From: Acholoe squamosa
Lineage: Eukaryota > Annelida > Polychaeta > Phyllodocida > Polynoidae
Direction of reading: 5' to 3'
DNA length: 64,000 nucleotides
NCBI GenBank assembly: GCA_949317995.1
Contig: OX439041.1
Location: forward strand, 6,584,001-6,648,000
How positions within the stretch are numbered: position 1 is the first letter of the stretch; each line of letters begins with the position of its first letter. Positions 54,837 through 64,000 of the stretch are shown piece after piece. Below the pieces are notes generated by a model that did no database searches, was not told the origin of the DNA, and was given only the letters and a program-made list of their open reading frames with translations. A program made the position numbers and the translations under genes.

Positions 54837-55483
54837 GATGACCATAGGTCCTCAATCTGACGAGTTTAAAGATCTGGAGGGTTTTCAGTGTGTATCTTGA
54901 ACTTTGATCATATCGTTAGAGAGAAGACTGAGGTGTCACGTTAACTTGACGATGTCAGAAATGTCCAAATTACTGCTTTGTAAAAAGACCTAATTAACAA
55001 CATGATAGTGAATGACTGGATAGAGGAAACAGGTGTCATGTTCTAATTGGTATGTAGTAAGTAGCGCCTACAATTGATTGATGGGAGTTTTTTTTGGATA
55101 CAATCTATTTACAAAAATGTCAAGAATCATTAAGTAAACTAAGCATCACAATAGGACTTAATACACAAACCAGGTGTCATACTTTATTTTACACTTTAAG
55201 CTATTCGTCACTCTATCTATTATCCCTTTCAAGGCCAATAGTAAACCCTATAAGGGCCACTGGTGCAGATGGACAATATTTTAGGGGTGTTTCAACCCAA
55301 AGGTTCAATGCACCAGGATAACCCTAGCAATTACTCACCAGTGCTGCATTCGTGCATTATGGGGACTAATGTCACAGTATACTAACAAAGATTCCACCAA
55401 AAACAATTGTTCGCTGATTTTGCTATCGGGTTGCATCTGTTACTTTTATAAATTCCAGATGGGTCATTTTACCAAAATGCAGA
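54837..55483. other. Unassigned sequence
   Basis: No gene was recognised. It flanks the 3' LTR of gypsy B. Confidence 0.4.
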
Positions 55484-55860
55484 TGTAAGGGTTTGTGGCC
55501 TTACGGACCTGGGGGGTTCGGGTCTTACGGTTCGGAAAGAAAGAGTAAGACAGTATTCCAAGTGTATGCCAACGGTTAGGTTTATTACTTAACGCACACT
55601 CACGGCTGCCGGATGATATCAAGGAGGCAGCTAATATTAAAAGACAACGGTTTACATGGTGTGGAGGCCAGAAGGGCCTCTGACGTAGCGGCTGAGCCCT
55701 GGGCTTTATATACGGACCCAGGTGTTCGTCGTCAGATGTCCCCACAGACCCGGATCGGTGCTGCCACCTATCCGGAACCTGAGGAACGTCCGACGACTCG
55801 ACTCACCCGCCACGTCAGACGGTACCCAACTCCTATGGTTTAATAACGTGTACCTCTACA
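55484..55860 (-). repeat. 3' LTR of gypsy B
   Basis: 377 bp with plus-strand ends TGTAAGGG...CCTCTACA and TATATAAA on the minus strand at 55705-55712. Boundaries are inferred from TG..CA ends, the adjoining purine tract and similarity in layout to A (TACA/CCAC junction in both). The paired LTR is outside the window. Confidence 0.75.
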
Positions 55861-55872
55861 CCACTCCCCCAG
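55861..55872 (-). promoter_or_regulatory. Polypurine tract of gypsy B
   Basis: On the minus strand TGGGGGAGTGG abuts the LTR, as expected for plus-strand priming. Confidence 0.7.
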
Positions 55873-57390
55873 ACATTTAGGAGGGTGTTATACATATAAT
55901 ATTACTAGGATAACATTTCTACATGTCTAAACCTTTAGTAATAGAGGTACAACCATAGGTATAACATTAACACCAAATAAATTGTGAACCGGATGTCATA
56001 TATATATATTCGATAGTGAAATGTAGTTACATATAACGATTAGGATGTTGAAATATTATACGAATTACTTGAACAAGAGACAGTTATGTGAAACGGAACT
56101 GTCTATTTAATTATTATACCACATAATATTATATTATATTTCAGGTATAATTAATAAGACAAGTAATATGAATCGTATACATGTGATGATGACAGCTATG
56201 TGTAACGGAACTGTCGATAATAAAATATATCACATAATAACATCCGTATGTGTGTTTGTAGTTATTAACACCACATTTGAATATGTAGTCTTAAAGAAGA
56301 CTGTTATAGTAACATCACTATATAATGACATGTCGTATATTATTATCATACGAATCCGTTAAAGATTCCGTGAGTAGTACGAATAGGGTTAATTATAACA
56401 TACACTTGAAAAAAAAATAAAAAAAATTCACGGTGTGGTAATGAATATAATAATGATATATTATCACCGTGTACCTATTAACCTTTATAGCACCAGATCA
56501 ATATACTTATTATACAATTTGTCTCGCAGGACAATAATATGTGTTTTCTGGTGAGATTTAACGGATCTTATAATATGAATACTAATAATAATCAGAGATC
56601 CGTTTCAAGAAAATATCTATGTACCCGTATCATAATATGTATCTAGTGGATATGCACATACATATAATATTATAAAAAAATAGAAATATGACATTATATA
56701 CAATATACAGGAATTATAAATGCTGCTGAAGTCTTCTGCTGTATCCTCCGGGTACTAGTAGGTAGGTGTGGTCAGCTAACCACGGGATGGACGTGCTAAA
56801 GTTTATAGTTTCCTTATATAGAGTGAACACGGTAGTTGATTTTGGGGCAGCTACCCACAATCCTCTAGTAGTGCTAAAGTTTGTAGTATATCCGAATGGT
56901 GTAGATTTGTAGATTAATAGTCCGGATGTGTCAACTATGTAGAGAACGTAATCCTTTTTAAGCTTAGTTGACATAAGTAAATAATAGTCCGATATAGGTT
57001 GATCCGGAAGTAATAGTAGTAGTTGATATAAGTCCATTCGGGAGTACAGATGAGTTGTAGAGGTAAATCGTAAAGTCCATCCTAGTAAGTGGTTAGCACG
57101 GGTAACAGCAGGAGTCTGGAACTGGCATCCGGATACGTCTCACAGCAGCAAGTCTACTATCGGATTGTTCATGGATGAAGTTATAAATCCGAATAGGCTA
57201 TTCAGGGTGCAATAAAAGTTATACAACCTGAATTATATAATAGACTGGTCAAAGGAACCCGGAACACATACCATAGGTGTTCATATACTAGTGAATAAAA
57301 CATTCGCAGACCTATAGGGTTCCGCAAAGACTATATCTGGTCATTTGGTGTTGGAAAAAAAAAATTATGGGAGAAATAACCCTAGCATGC
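55873..57390 (-). other. Gypsy B AT-rich 3' segment
   Basis: 1.5 kb of strongly AT-rich DNA between ORF3 and the LTR. It contains a 107-codon minus-strand open frame (57037-56714; hydrophobic start YQLLLLLPDQPISDYYLLM) without recognisable motifs and without a clear counterpart in A. It may be untranslated. Confidence 0.6.
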
Positions 57391-60333
57391 TTAAATGGAT
57401 TTCTTAGCATGCTTCTTCTTCAGAAGAGCTAGAGCCGACTCGGGAGTGCCGTCCCACTCGTCCAAGTCGACTCCGAACACCCTCATGAACTTAGTGTTCA
57501 AATTGGTGTTCCGAGTGATCTCCTCCTTTACACGTTTCTCCAACACGTGCACATCCATAGCTGCTTTTTCCTGGGCAGCTGCGGCAGCGACCTCCTGGGC
57601 CTTTACATCGTCCCGGATGAGGGTCTCGAGACGTTGCTTTTCAGCGTCGCCCACCTGTTTCATACACAACAGAGTTTCGTTTAGGAGACCCTGATGAAAC
57701 TCGATCGCTTTTTCACGAACGCACTTCTCCCAATGGGTGTAGATGGCCTTCTGGACATCTGCCTCCCCTTGGCGAGACTTCTCGAACCAAACTTCCGCAT
57801 TACAGGTTTTAATGGTAATAGCGTCCTTTGGTTTCTCAGGTGCAGCGACAGCCTTGGGAGGAGTCGAGACGGCCTGTGGACCACTTCCGGGTTTAGGACT
57901 TCCGGACACACCTGTCGTTGGTACACAGAAGGCAGGTGGTACATTCTGTTTCAGTCCCATTTGCAGGTACATGTTTAACTGCTCCTGGGTAAAGGTAACT
58001 GGTGGGGCGGCTGGAGCGGATGCAGATCCGGCGGCAGCAGATGCGGTGGTCTTCTTTGGCATAAGGCGACCATCCTTTCCTACCACCAAGGTCTGGCTCT
58101 CAGGTCCAGGTCCCTGGTTTAAGGACGGAAAGTTTCGAGAACTCACTTTCCCAGGTTTAGATACGGCTCCAGCGTATCCGGCAGGTTCGGGCTTCTTGAA
58201 CACCGGAGTGCCCTGAGCCTGCTCTGCGGGGTGCCTTGCCAGAGGGGACCTGGAACGGTCCTCTGCTCTGACTTTCGGTTTAGTCGTGCTCTGACCATTA
58301 CCGTTGCCGCCACGGTTCTGATCTCTCCTGCTCCTTTCACGAGCTCTCTTTGCATCCTTTCCGGATTCCTCGCATTTCTGCCAGAGAGACTCGTGCATGT
58401 CCAGTTTACCCTTTCCAGGAGTCAGGACTATCTTTGCTCGGAGTTTCGAATCCTTGGTCTTCGGAACTTCGCAGAGGACTTGGTCCCCTGGTCGGATCTT
58501 AGACCAAGCATCCTCGCTCAGACTGTCGAACTCCTTCATGAGTTCCTGATGAAGCTCCATGATGCGCTTCCGTGCCCCGTCCAAACCTTCTGCGTGGCAT
58601 TTCTTCTGGTGTCTAGCCAGATCACTACGTCGGTTGTATTGCACCTTCGTAGTACACTTCTTGCCCTTCTTACCATAACTCGGGTCACAAATGTAAACCG
58701 GGTGATGGTGGAAGTGGGCCTCTACCAGATGCCGTTGGAACCGGGCTGGAGTACTCCAGGTCCGGATCGAGACATCACTCGCATCCTGGCAGATAGAGAA
58801 GGGACAGGACTTTTGATCGTCGCCGTACCACTTCTCTAAAGCCCAACGCAGCTTCCTCCTCTGGGTATAAGTGTAATACCCTTCGGTGTGGTTTAGCATA
58901 AGCCACATCTTTCAATAGGCTTTGCTCGGATTGGGGTCCTCGTCCGAAAGACGCATCCAATCTTCATCATCCGACTCATCGTTTTTATTGATTGAGTCTG
59001 GACAGGCATAGAGGGTAGAGCCGTCCTTCTTAACTCCGTACGCACAGTCGGAGAAACACGTCGGAATCCGGGTTTTGAATCCGGCCTCAGTTTGAGTTGA
59101 TGGAGTGGCCTTCTCATCATACTCAACCGAGGATTCGTGCACCGACTCCTCGTCAGACGACTCAACCTCCATGGCAGTACTACCAGTGGTTGAGGTGCTG
59201 GGTTTCGGCTCGGCTCTAGCAGAATCCGGGAGATTCTTGAGCTTCCGAGCAGCGGATCGTCGGTTCTTACTGACCTTCCAGTCTTCCTCCGGTTCCTGGG
59301 TTCCGGATGTGCTGGAGGTCGTGGCTTCTACTGGGGTAGTAGTGCTGCCGGTAGCTGATGTAGCACTGGCGGAGCTTCTGGTGGCAAGCTTCAGGTCGGG
59401 GATAGGAGGTGCGGGTGCTTCCGCGGCCCTCTTAGCCTCTTCCTGGGCCTCCTGTTCGGCAGTCATACGGCGGACAATAACCGTCCGAAGGGCTGCAGCT
59501 CGGTCCAATCCGATTAGTGAATTGTTCTGGACATCCACCAATTCCTGTTCGGTTATGTAGTAACCGTCATCCCACTGCTCGAAGTTAGCAGCGGCCTCCC
59601 TGAATTCCTTAGTGGTCCGGCACGGCGTCCGGGTAGCACTAGGGCGTGGGTAGGTCTGGCCATCGGTATCCCAGACACAGCCTACCCAGTTGATGTTCGT
59701 AGCCTTGACGTTCCACAGGGATTTGTCAGGCTTCGGATACGCTCCGAGCTCGAAGGCTCGGTTAGCTGCATACACGGTTTCACGGAAACCAGCGTCCACC
59801 ATAAGTCCCCGTTGGAACCACGGCCAGTCTCGAAGCCACTCGGGAGGCATCCTGGTCAGCTGTTCGGGAGCCATGACGCCCTCGATAGCTATCCTAACTT
59901 TCGGGTCCATCCTGACTGGTGTCCCGTCCGCGTAGGTCACTTGTGCCTGCAGTTCCGGGTGGACATACAGGTAGCGACCATCGTAGCTAGCTGGAAAAGG
60001 TTCCGCCACTGCTGGCTTCCACTCATCCTTCTGTCTGTCAACTTGGGTAGTTTCGGACTCTGTCGCTGCGGGTTCAGCACTCGCAGTCGCTCCGGATCCC
60101 TCGGCCGGGAGTGGAGATAACAGTTTCTCTGGCTCATTTAGTGAGAATGAAGCCAGCTTCTCCTCGAACGAGCGATCCGTGGGTTCCTCCACGTCCATCA
60201 TCTCGCTCTCTTCCTGTGTAACAGGCAACAAAGCTTCCGGAAAAGCTTCTGCGGACGGAGTCAGCTTATCCGGGTCACCGGATAGCTTGGCTGCAGCTAC
60301 GGATTCCTCAGCCATGACTGGGGAATCGCCCAC
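57391..60333 (-). pseudogene. Gypsy B ORF3: zinc-finger/coiled-coil protein split by one TGA
   Basis: About 980 codons in one frame, interrupted only by TGA at 58912-58914. N-terminal 300 residues are acidic and disordered, then a Trp-rich region (MPPEWLRDWPWFQRG; NINWVGCVWDTDGQTY). A Cys block (PTCFSDCAYG...YACPD) with NDESDDEDWM follows. After the TGA come paired C2H2-like clusters (CPFSIC...FQRHLVEAHFHHH; C...KCTTK...RHQKKCH), a Pro/Ala linker and a C-terminal coiled coil containing VDLDEWDGTPE. It follows pol on the same strand, where an envelope gene would be in some gypsy elements, but lacks signal peptide or membrane segments. Function unknown; nucleic-acid binding is inferred. The A copy has a sense codon at the corresponding place. 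Confidence 0.75.
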
Positions 60334-60499
60334 GGGAGTAAACTACTCCTTTTTCCGGCTTTTACGGCGCCGGGGCCGACACAAACGGAGTCTGTCTACC
60401 AGGAGACAGACTCTGGAGGAGCAGCGAGGGGTTTGCTTAGCCGGTAAAATCCAAGAAGGGAGCGAGCTCGACCGTCTTAGACGTTACCGAAAAACAATA

Positions 60500-60600
60500 T
60501 GGCGACAGGCCAGCATTCGTGACGTCATTTCCCCGCATCCCGCGAGGTCACGAGAGGTCAGCCGAGACTGGACACGGTGACGTCATGCGGAAACGCACGT
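60500..60600 (-). promoter_or_regulatory. Candidate internal promoter before gypsy B ORF3
   Basis: Two perfect TGACGTCA sites (60520-60527 and 60578-60585), CCCGCGAGGTCACGAGAGG between them and an AATATGGCG word near 60497 lie upstream of the ORF3 start at 60333. The equivalent gap in A has TGACGTCA plus TCTCGCGAGA. Confidence 0.5.
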
Positions 60601-60824
60601 GCTACAGGCGGTACATCAACAAACTGATTGTTTTTAGGTAATTATCGCTCACCCCGATGACTCGTCTGGGGATTTAAGTGGAGATTATGGAAAGCTTAAG
60701 CAAATCCACCGGATTATCCGTCCACTACCCATTGGTACATCATGCGGCGGCGACAAATAAGCCTTTAGGGTCAGTTGTCATCCGTTCCTCTAAATGTAAA
60801 CATTACACTCGTTGTGTATACAGG

Positions 60825-63800
60825 TTAGGTCACTGCAGTCCTCTGGGTAATTCGGGGGCTGCGGCGAACGTATCTCCCCTTCTCGGATAGTTCTTTATCG
60901 GACCTGACAGTCTGAAGAGCTTTCTCTAGGTGCTTCTTAGCCTTAGAAACACCTTTCCTCCTCTTTTTGTCTTCACCTGCCGAGACTTTTTTAACTCCCC
61001 CACGCTTAATCGGTGTTGGCGTGGGTGTCACTGATTCGGAACACTTCTTGGGTCTACCACGGCCGCGCTTCACTGTAGTGTTCTCTACCTGGTCTATTAT
61101 GCGATTCTGGTTCAGGATCTTTCCGGAACCTTCACCATACATTTCTGTGGAGGTCTCCCTCCCAGACCATTTCCTTAATCTAGCCACATTTGACTTATAA
61201 AGTCGACCAAGGTCAGATTTAATAATTACGGTACAATCACTGATAACTTGTGTTATAGTAAAGGGACCGTCCCAATTAGACGCTAATTTTATGTGTCTAA
61301 GCGGTTCATGTAATCTGAGAACTCTGTCTCCGGATTGGAATTTCCGATGCTTTAGATCGGTATCGTATCCTACTTTCTGCCATTTGGCACTTTTCTCCAA
61401 ATCAATTCGGACAGACTCATATGCTTTTCTAAATCTGTCTCTTAAACATTCCACAAAAACTACATGGCAAGGTAGTTCAGGGTCCATCCCTACGACTCCA
61501 AAAACTAGGTCAGCAGGCATTATCAAATCCTCTCCGAATACTAAAAGGTTCGGAGAACAATTTGTACTTGAATGTACCGTACTGTTATAAGCATGTGTCA
61601 CGAAATGACATTGCTCATCCCAGTCATCCATATGTTCATTAACGAGTGACTTTAGGACTTGGATGAGGGTTCTATTGAACCTTTCCACCAATCCGTCGCT
61701 TTGTGGCCTATACGGGTTGGTTCTAGTCTTGCAAATAGCTAAGTATTCGCACATACCCTGCCAGAGATTTGATTCGAATTCTCTGCCTTGGTCACTGTGT
61801 AACATTAATGGTACACCGAAGCTTAGTACCCAACCTTTTACAAAAGCTTCGGCACAAGTAATTGCTTTGTGGTCCGGTAGTGGAAATACTTTAGTGTATT
61901 TCGTATAATAATCACACACTACCATCATACAGGTATTATCATTAGCGGTTGTATTAAATCCACTAATAATATCTACCCCGATTCTTGCGAATCTAACTCC
62001 GAAAAGTTCTTGGGATAGGGGAAGTTTGCCCATCCCGGGTCCGGGTTTGTTTTTACAACAATCCGGACAGGTGGTTACCCATCTTTGCAAGTCCCGTGTC
62101 ATGCCAGGCCAATAGTATTTCTTGGAAAGTCGTGCTAGCGAGCGTTTCCTTCCGAAATGACCACTGGTCCGATGCCCATGACAGAAGTACATAATGTCAT
62201 GTCTCATAGCATGTGGTATCACCACTTGCATGATTCTCTCACCATTACTACATGGCTTCCAACGGTATAACACGCCTTTCCGGACTTCAAGCTCGGTCCA
62301 TTGAGCAAGAAACCTTCTCATTTCTCGATTTTCCAGAGAGACCTCTGGTCTAACTGGACGTATACCCTTTGGTACTAATTGCAGTAGCTGCGCAGTTATC
62401 GAGTCAGCTTCCTGGAAATGTCGTATGTGATCCATAGACCAATCCAGTATACTGGCAACTAGGGGTACGAATGGTCTTCGAATCCCTGCTAACACTGCCC
62501 TATGAGCTCCACAATCAGTACAATCCGGATTATCACATTTCCGGATTGGTATTCGAGACAAAGCATCAGCATTTAAATGCTTAACTCCGGGTCTATGCTG
62601 AATCTGTTGATGTTCAAGCCCATATTCGGATAAATGGGCTAGCCATCGGCCTAACATGCCTTCAGCATCTCGGAAGTTCAGTAGCCACCTTAAAGAGGAA
62701 TGATCCATACGTAAAGTAAAGTTCGTTCCCCATAGAAAATGTTTGAACTTCTTGGTATATACGACTACTGCTAACAACTCTCTTTTGGTTGTGCAGTAAT
62801 TGCGCTGAGTCTTGCTCAGTGTGTTGCTGGCAAAGGCAATCGGTACTTCTCTCCCATTTTGGACTTGCGAGAGAGCTGCACCAATGCTATCATTACTAGC
62901 ATCAGTATCCAGTATGAAATGATCCGTTTCATTCGGATATTGCAATACGGGAGTACTCGTGAACAGGTCTTTTAGCTTTTGAAAAGCGGTTTCCTGTTCA
63001 TGCGTCCAAGGAAATTTTTCCTTGGTACTTCCTGGAGTCCAGTTAGCTATTGCTTGTAATGGGTAACTGACTCTAGAATAATTCGGAATAAATTCCCTGT
63101 AATAGGAACAGAATCCTAAAAAGGACCTCACTTCCTTGGGTGTTTTAGGTCTATTCCAATTCGTAACTGATTCGATTTTTTCCGGATCAGCCTTTATTCC
63201 TTCATCACTGATGATGCGGCCCAAATAATTTATGGACTTTCTAAACATGTGGCATTTCTTAGGTTTCAATTTGAGACCATTAGAAATAATACGTTCTAGT
63301 ACCATTTTCAGGTTATTAGAACACTCTTCGAATGTTTTTCCGAAGACTATGACATCGTCAAGATATACAAGACATCTTTTCCACAATAAATCACTTAGAA
63401 TTGTTTCCATCATTGCTTCAAATGTTGCAGGTGCATTGCACAGTCCAAACGGCATTACATTATATTGGAATAATCCAATATGACTCGAAAATGCAGTTTT
63501 CTCCATATCTGAAGGGTTCATTCCCACTTGCCAGTAGCCTGATTGCAAGTCTAGGGTACAAAACCAGCTGTTTCCCCCTAAGGAGTCAATGGTTTCATCT
63601 ATTCTCGGTAATGGATACGAATTCTTTTTCGTTATTCCATTCAACTTCCTGTAGTCTATGCAGAAACGGATAGTACCATCTTTCTTTGTTACCATACACA
63701 CAGGACTACTCCATGGACTATTGGAAGGGACTATTACATCCTGTTCCAACATCTTGTTTATTTCATCCTCAGCTACTCTCTTTTTTGCTAAAGGTAACCG

Positions 63801-64000
63801 TCTATACGGTATCTTAAAGGGTTCGGCATCTCCAGTATCTATTTTATGTAATACTTTATTTGTCGTACCTAGTTTTTCACCAGGTTTGGCAAAGGCAGTA
63901 TGATACTGACAGAGCATATCATAGAACTCTTTCCGGTGTTCCGGATCTTCTAATGAAGTTTCTTCATACAACTTAAGTAAGTCTCCCGAAATTTCATCAT
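60825..64000 (-). CDS. Gypsy B Pol: reverse transcriptase, RNase H, integrase (5' end outside)
   Basis: Open from the window edge to 60825, over 1,055 codons. RT: FCIDYRKLNG, LQSGYWQVGM, MPFGLCNAPATFE and catalytic YLDD. RNase H: LDTDASNDSIGAALSQ, TKRELLAVV, MDHSSLRWLL. Integrase: zinc finger HGHRTSGHFG...CPDC, catalytic D, D, E in GVDIISGF, HSDQGREF and YRPQSDGLVERFN, then a GPF-type domain (NWDGPFTITQV). The C-terminus carries an AT-hook (VKRGRGRPKKCSE), Lys-rich helices and the end RRSPRITQRTAVT shared with A. No break is seen, so the enzyme could be active. The protease lies outside the window. Confidence 0.95.
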   Translation of the reverse strand, partial: DEISGDLLKLYEETSLEDPEHRKEFYDMLCQYHTAFAKPGEKLGTTNKVLHKIDTGDAEPFKIPYRRLPLAKKRVAEDEINKMLEQDVIVPSNSPWSSPVCMVTKKDGTIRFCIDYRKLNGITKKNSYPLPRIDETIDSLGGNSWFCTLDLQSGYWQVGMNPSDMEKTAFSSHIGLFQYNVMPFGLCNAPATFEAMMETILSDLLWKRCLVYLDDVIVFGKTFEECSNNLKMVLERIISNGLKLKPKKCHMFRKSINYLGRIISDEGIKADPEKIESVTNWNRPKTPKEVRSFLGFCSYYREFIPNYSRVSYPLQAIANWTPGSTKEKFPWTHEQETAFQKLKDLFTSTPVLQYPNETDHFILDTDASNDSIGAALSQVQNGREVPIAFASNTLSKTQRNYCTTKRELLAVVVYTKKFKHFLWGTNFTLRMDHSSLRWLLNFRDAEGMLGRWLAHLSEYGLEHQQIQHRPGVKHLNADALSRIPIRKCDNPDCTDCGAHRAVLAGIRRPFVPLVASILDWSMDHIRHFQEADSITAQLLQLVPKGIRPVRPEVSLENREMRRFLAQWTELEVRKGVLYRWKPCSNGERIMQVVIPHAMRHDIMYFCHGHRTSGHFGRKRSLARLSKKYYWPGMTRDLQRWVTTCPDCCKNKPGPGMGKLPLSQELFGVRFARIGVDIISGFNTTANDNTCMMVVCDYYTKYTKVFPLPDHKAITCAEAFVKGWVLSFGVPLMLHSDQGREFESNLWQGMCEYLAICKTRTNPYRPQSDGLVERFNRTLIQVLKSLVNEHMDDWDEQCHFVTHAYNSTVHSSTNCSPNLLVFGEDLIMPADLVFGVVGMDPELPCHVVFVECLRDRFRKAYESVRIDLEKSAKWQKVGYDTDLKHRKFQSGDRVLRLHEPLRHIKLASNWDGPFTITQVISDCTVIIKSDLGRLYKSNVARLRKWSGRETSTEMYGEGSGKILNQNRIIDQVENTTVKRGRGRPKKCSESVTPTPTPIKRGGVKKVSAGEDKKRRKGVSKAKKHLEKALQTVRSDKELSEKGRYVRRSPRITQRTAVT

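Larger units (their letters stand above)
55484..64000 (-). mobile_element. Ty3/gypsy retrotransposon B, 3' portion, runs off the window
   Basis: Minus-strand element of the same lineage as A: pol, then a gap with TGACGTCA sites, then ORF3, an AT-rich segment, a purine tract and the 3' LTR. Pol is intact to the window edge. ORF1, the 5' LTR and the target duplication lie outside. Confidence 0.9.

Noticed and set aside
56714-57037. 107-aa ORF as a gypsy B accessory gene
   Set aside because: AT-rich, no motif, no clear counterpart in element A; kept only as part of the non-coding segment.
57391-60333. Reversed pol-gag order in the gypsy elements
   Set aside because: Element A has another ORF in the normal gag position after the 5' LTR, so the downstream ORF is better treated as ORF3.

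Overview
The window is animal nuclear DNA, very probably from a marine invertebrate. It has spliced genes with GT-AG introns, an exon pair of the ribosomal protein gene RPL23A, intronic box C/D snoRNAs, APE-type LINEs, Ty3/gypsy elements, PIF/Harbinger and mariner-like DNA transposons and a GPCR relic. Tandem multi-copy snoRNAs in one host intron would suit a cephalochordate such as amphioxus, but nothing here proves the species. Most of the window is layered mobile DNA.

Layout. 1-4.3 kb: 3' end of RPL23A (+), with two copies of one box C/D snoRNA in one intron and four copies of a second in the next, interrupted by MITEs. 4.3-8.6 kb: a LINE with endonuclease and reverse transcriptase and an (ATT)n tail. 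8.6-14.4 kb: nested DNA-transposon relics. 14.4-19.8 kb: an intact, apparently very young Ty3/gypsy element (C; LTRs identical by eye) inside a Harbinger-type MITE. 19.8-30.8 kb: MITEs, a LINE tail, a GPCR pseudogene with two in-frame TGA codons, and a 24-bp minisatellite.

30.8-52.8 kb: one large minus-strand Ty3/gypsy element (A) with paired 363-bp LTRs. It was later invaded by a complete two-gene Harbinger transposon (31.6-37.3 kb: spliced DDE transposase plus a convergent MADF/Myb-like protein gene) and apparently by a second insertion (about 44.2-51.3 kb) carrying two spliced Myb/SANT-like genes (called D1 and D2 here). 53.1-55.4 kb: a second 24-bp minisatellite and dispersed repeats. 55.5 kb to the window edge: the 3' part of a related but better preserved minus-strand gypsy element (B).

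How the parts work together. RPL23A makes ribosomal protein uL23, and its spliced-out introns should release the snoRNAs; one of these has a 12-nt guide matching 28S rRNA domain V. In elements A and B, pol (protease-RT-RNase H-integrase with an AT-hook tail) is followed on the same strand by a third ORF with zinc-finger-like cysteine/histidine clusters and a coiled-coil end. The pol-ORF3 gap in both carries TGACGTCA sites, suggesting a separate internal promoter. This ORF3 module is the least familiar system in the window. In the Harbinger element the transposase and the MADF protein are expected to act together on terminal and subterminal ATCGG-rich ends.
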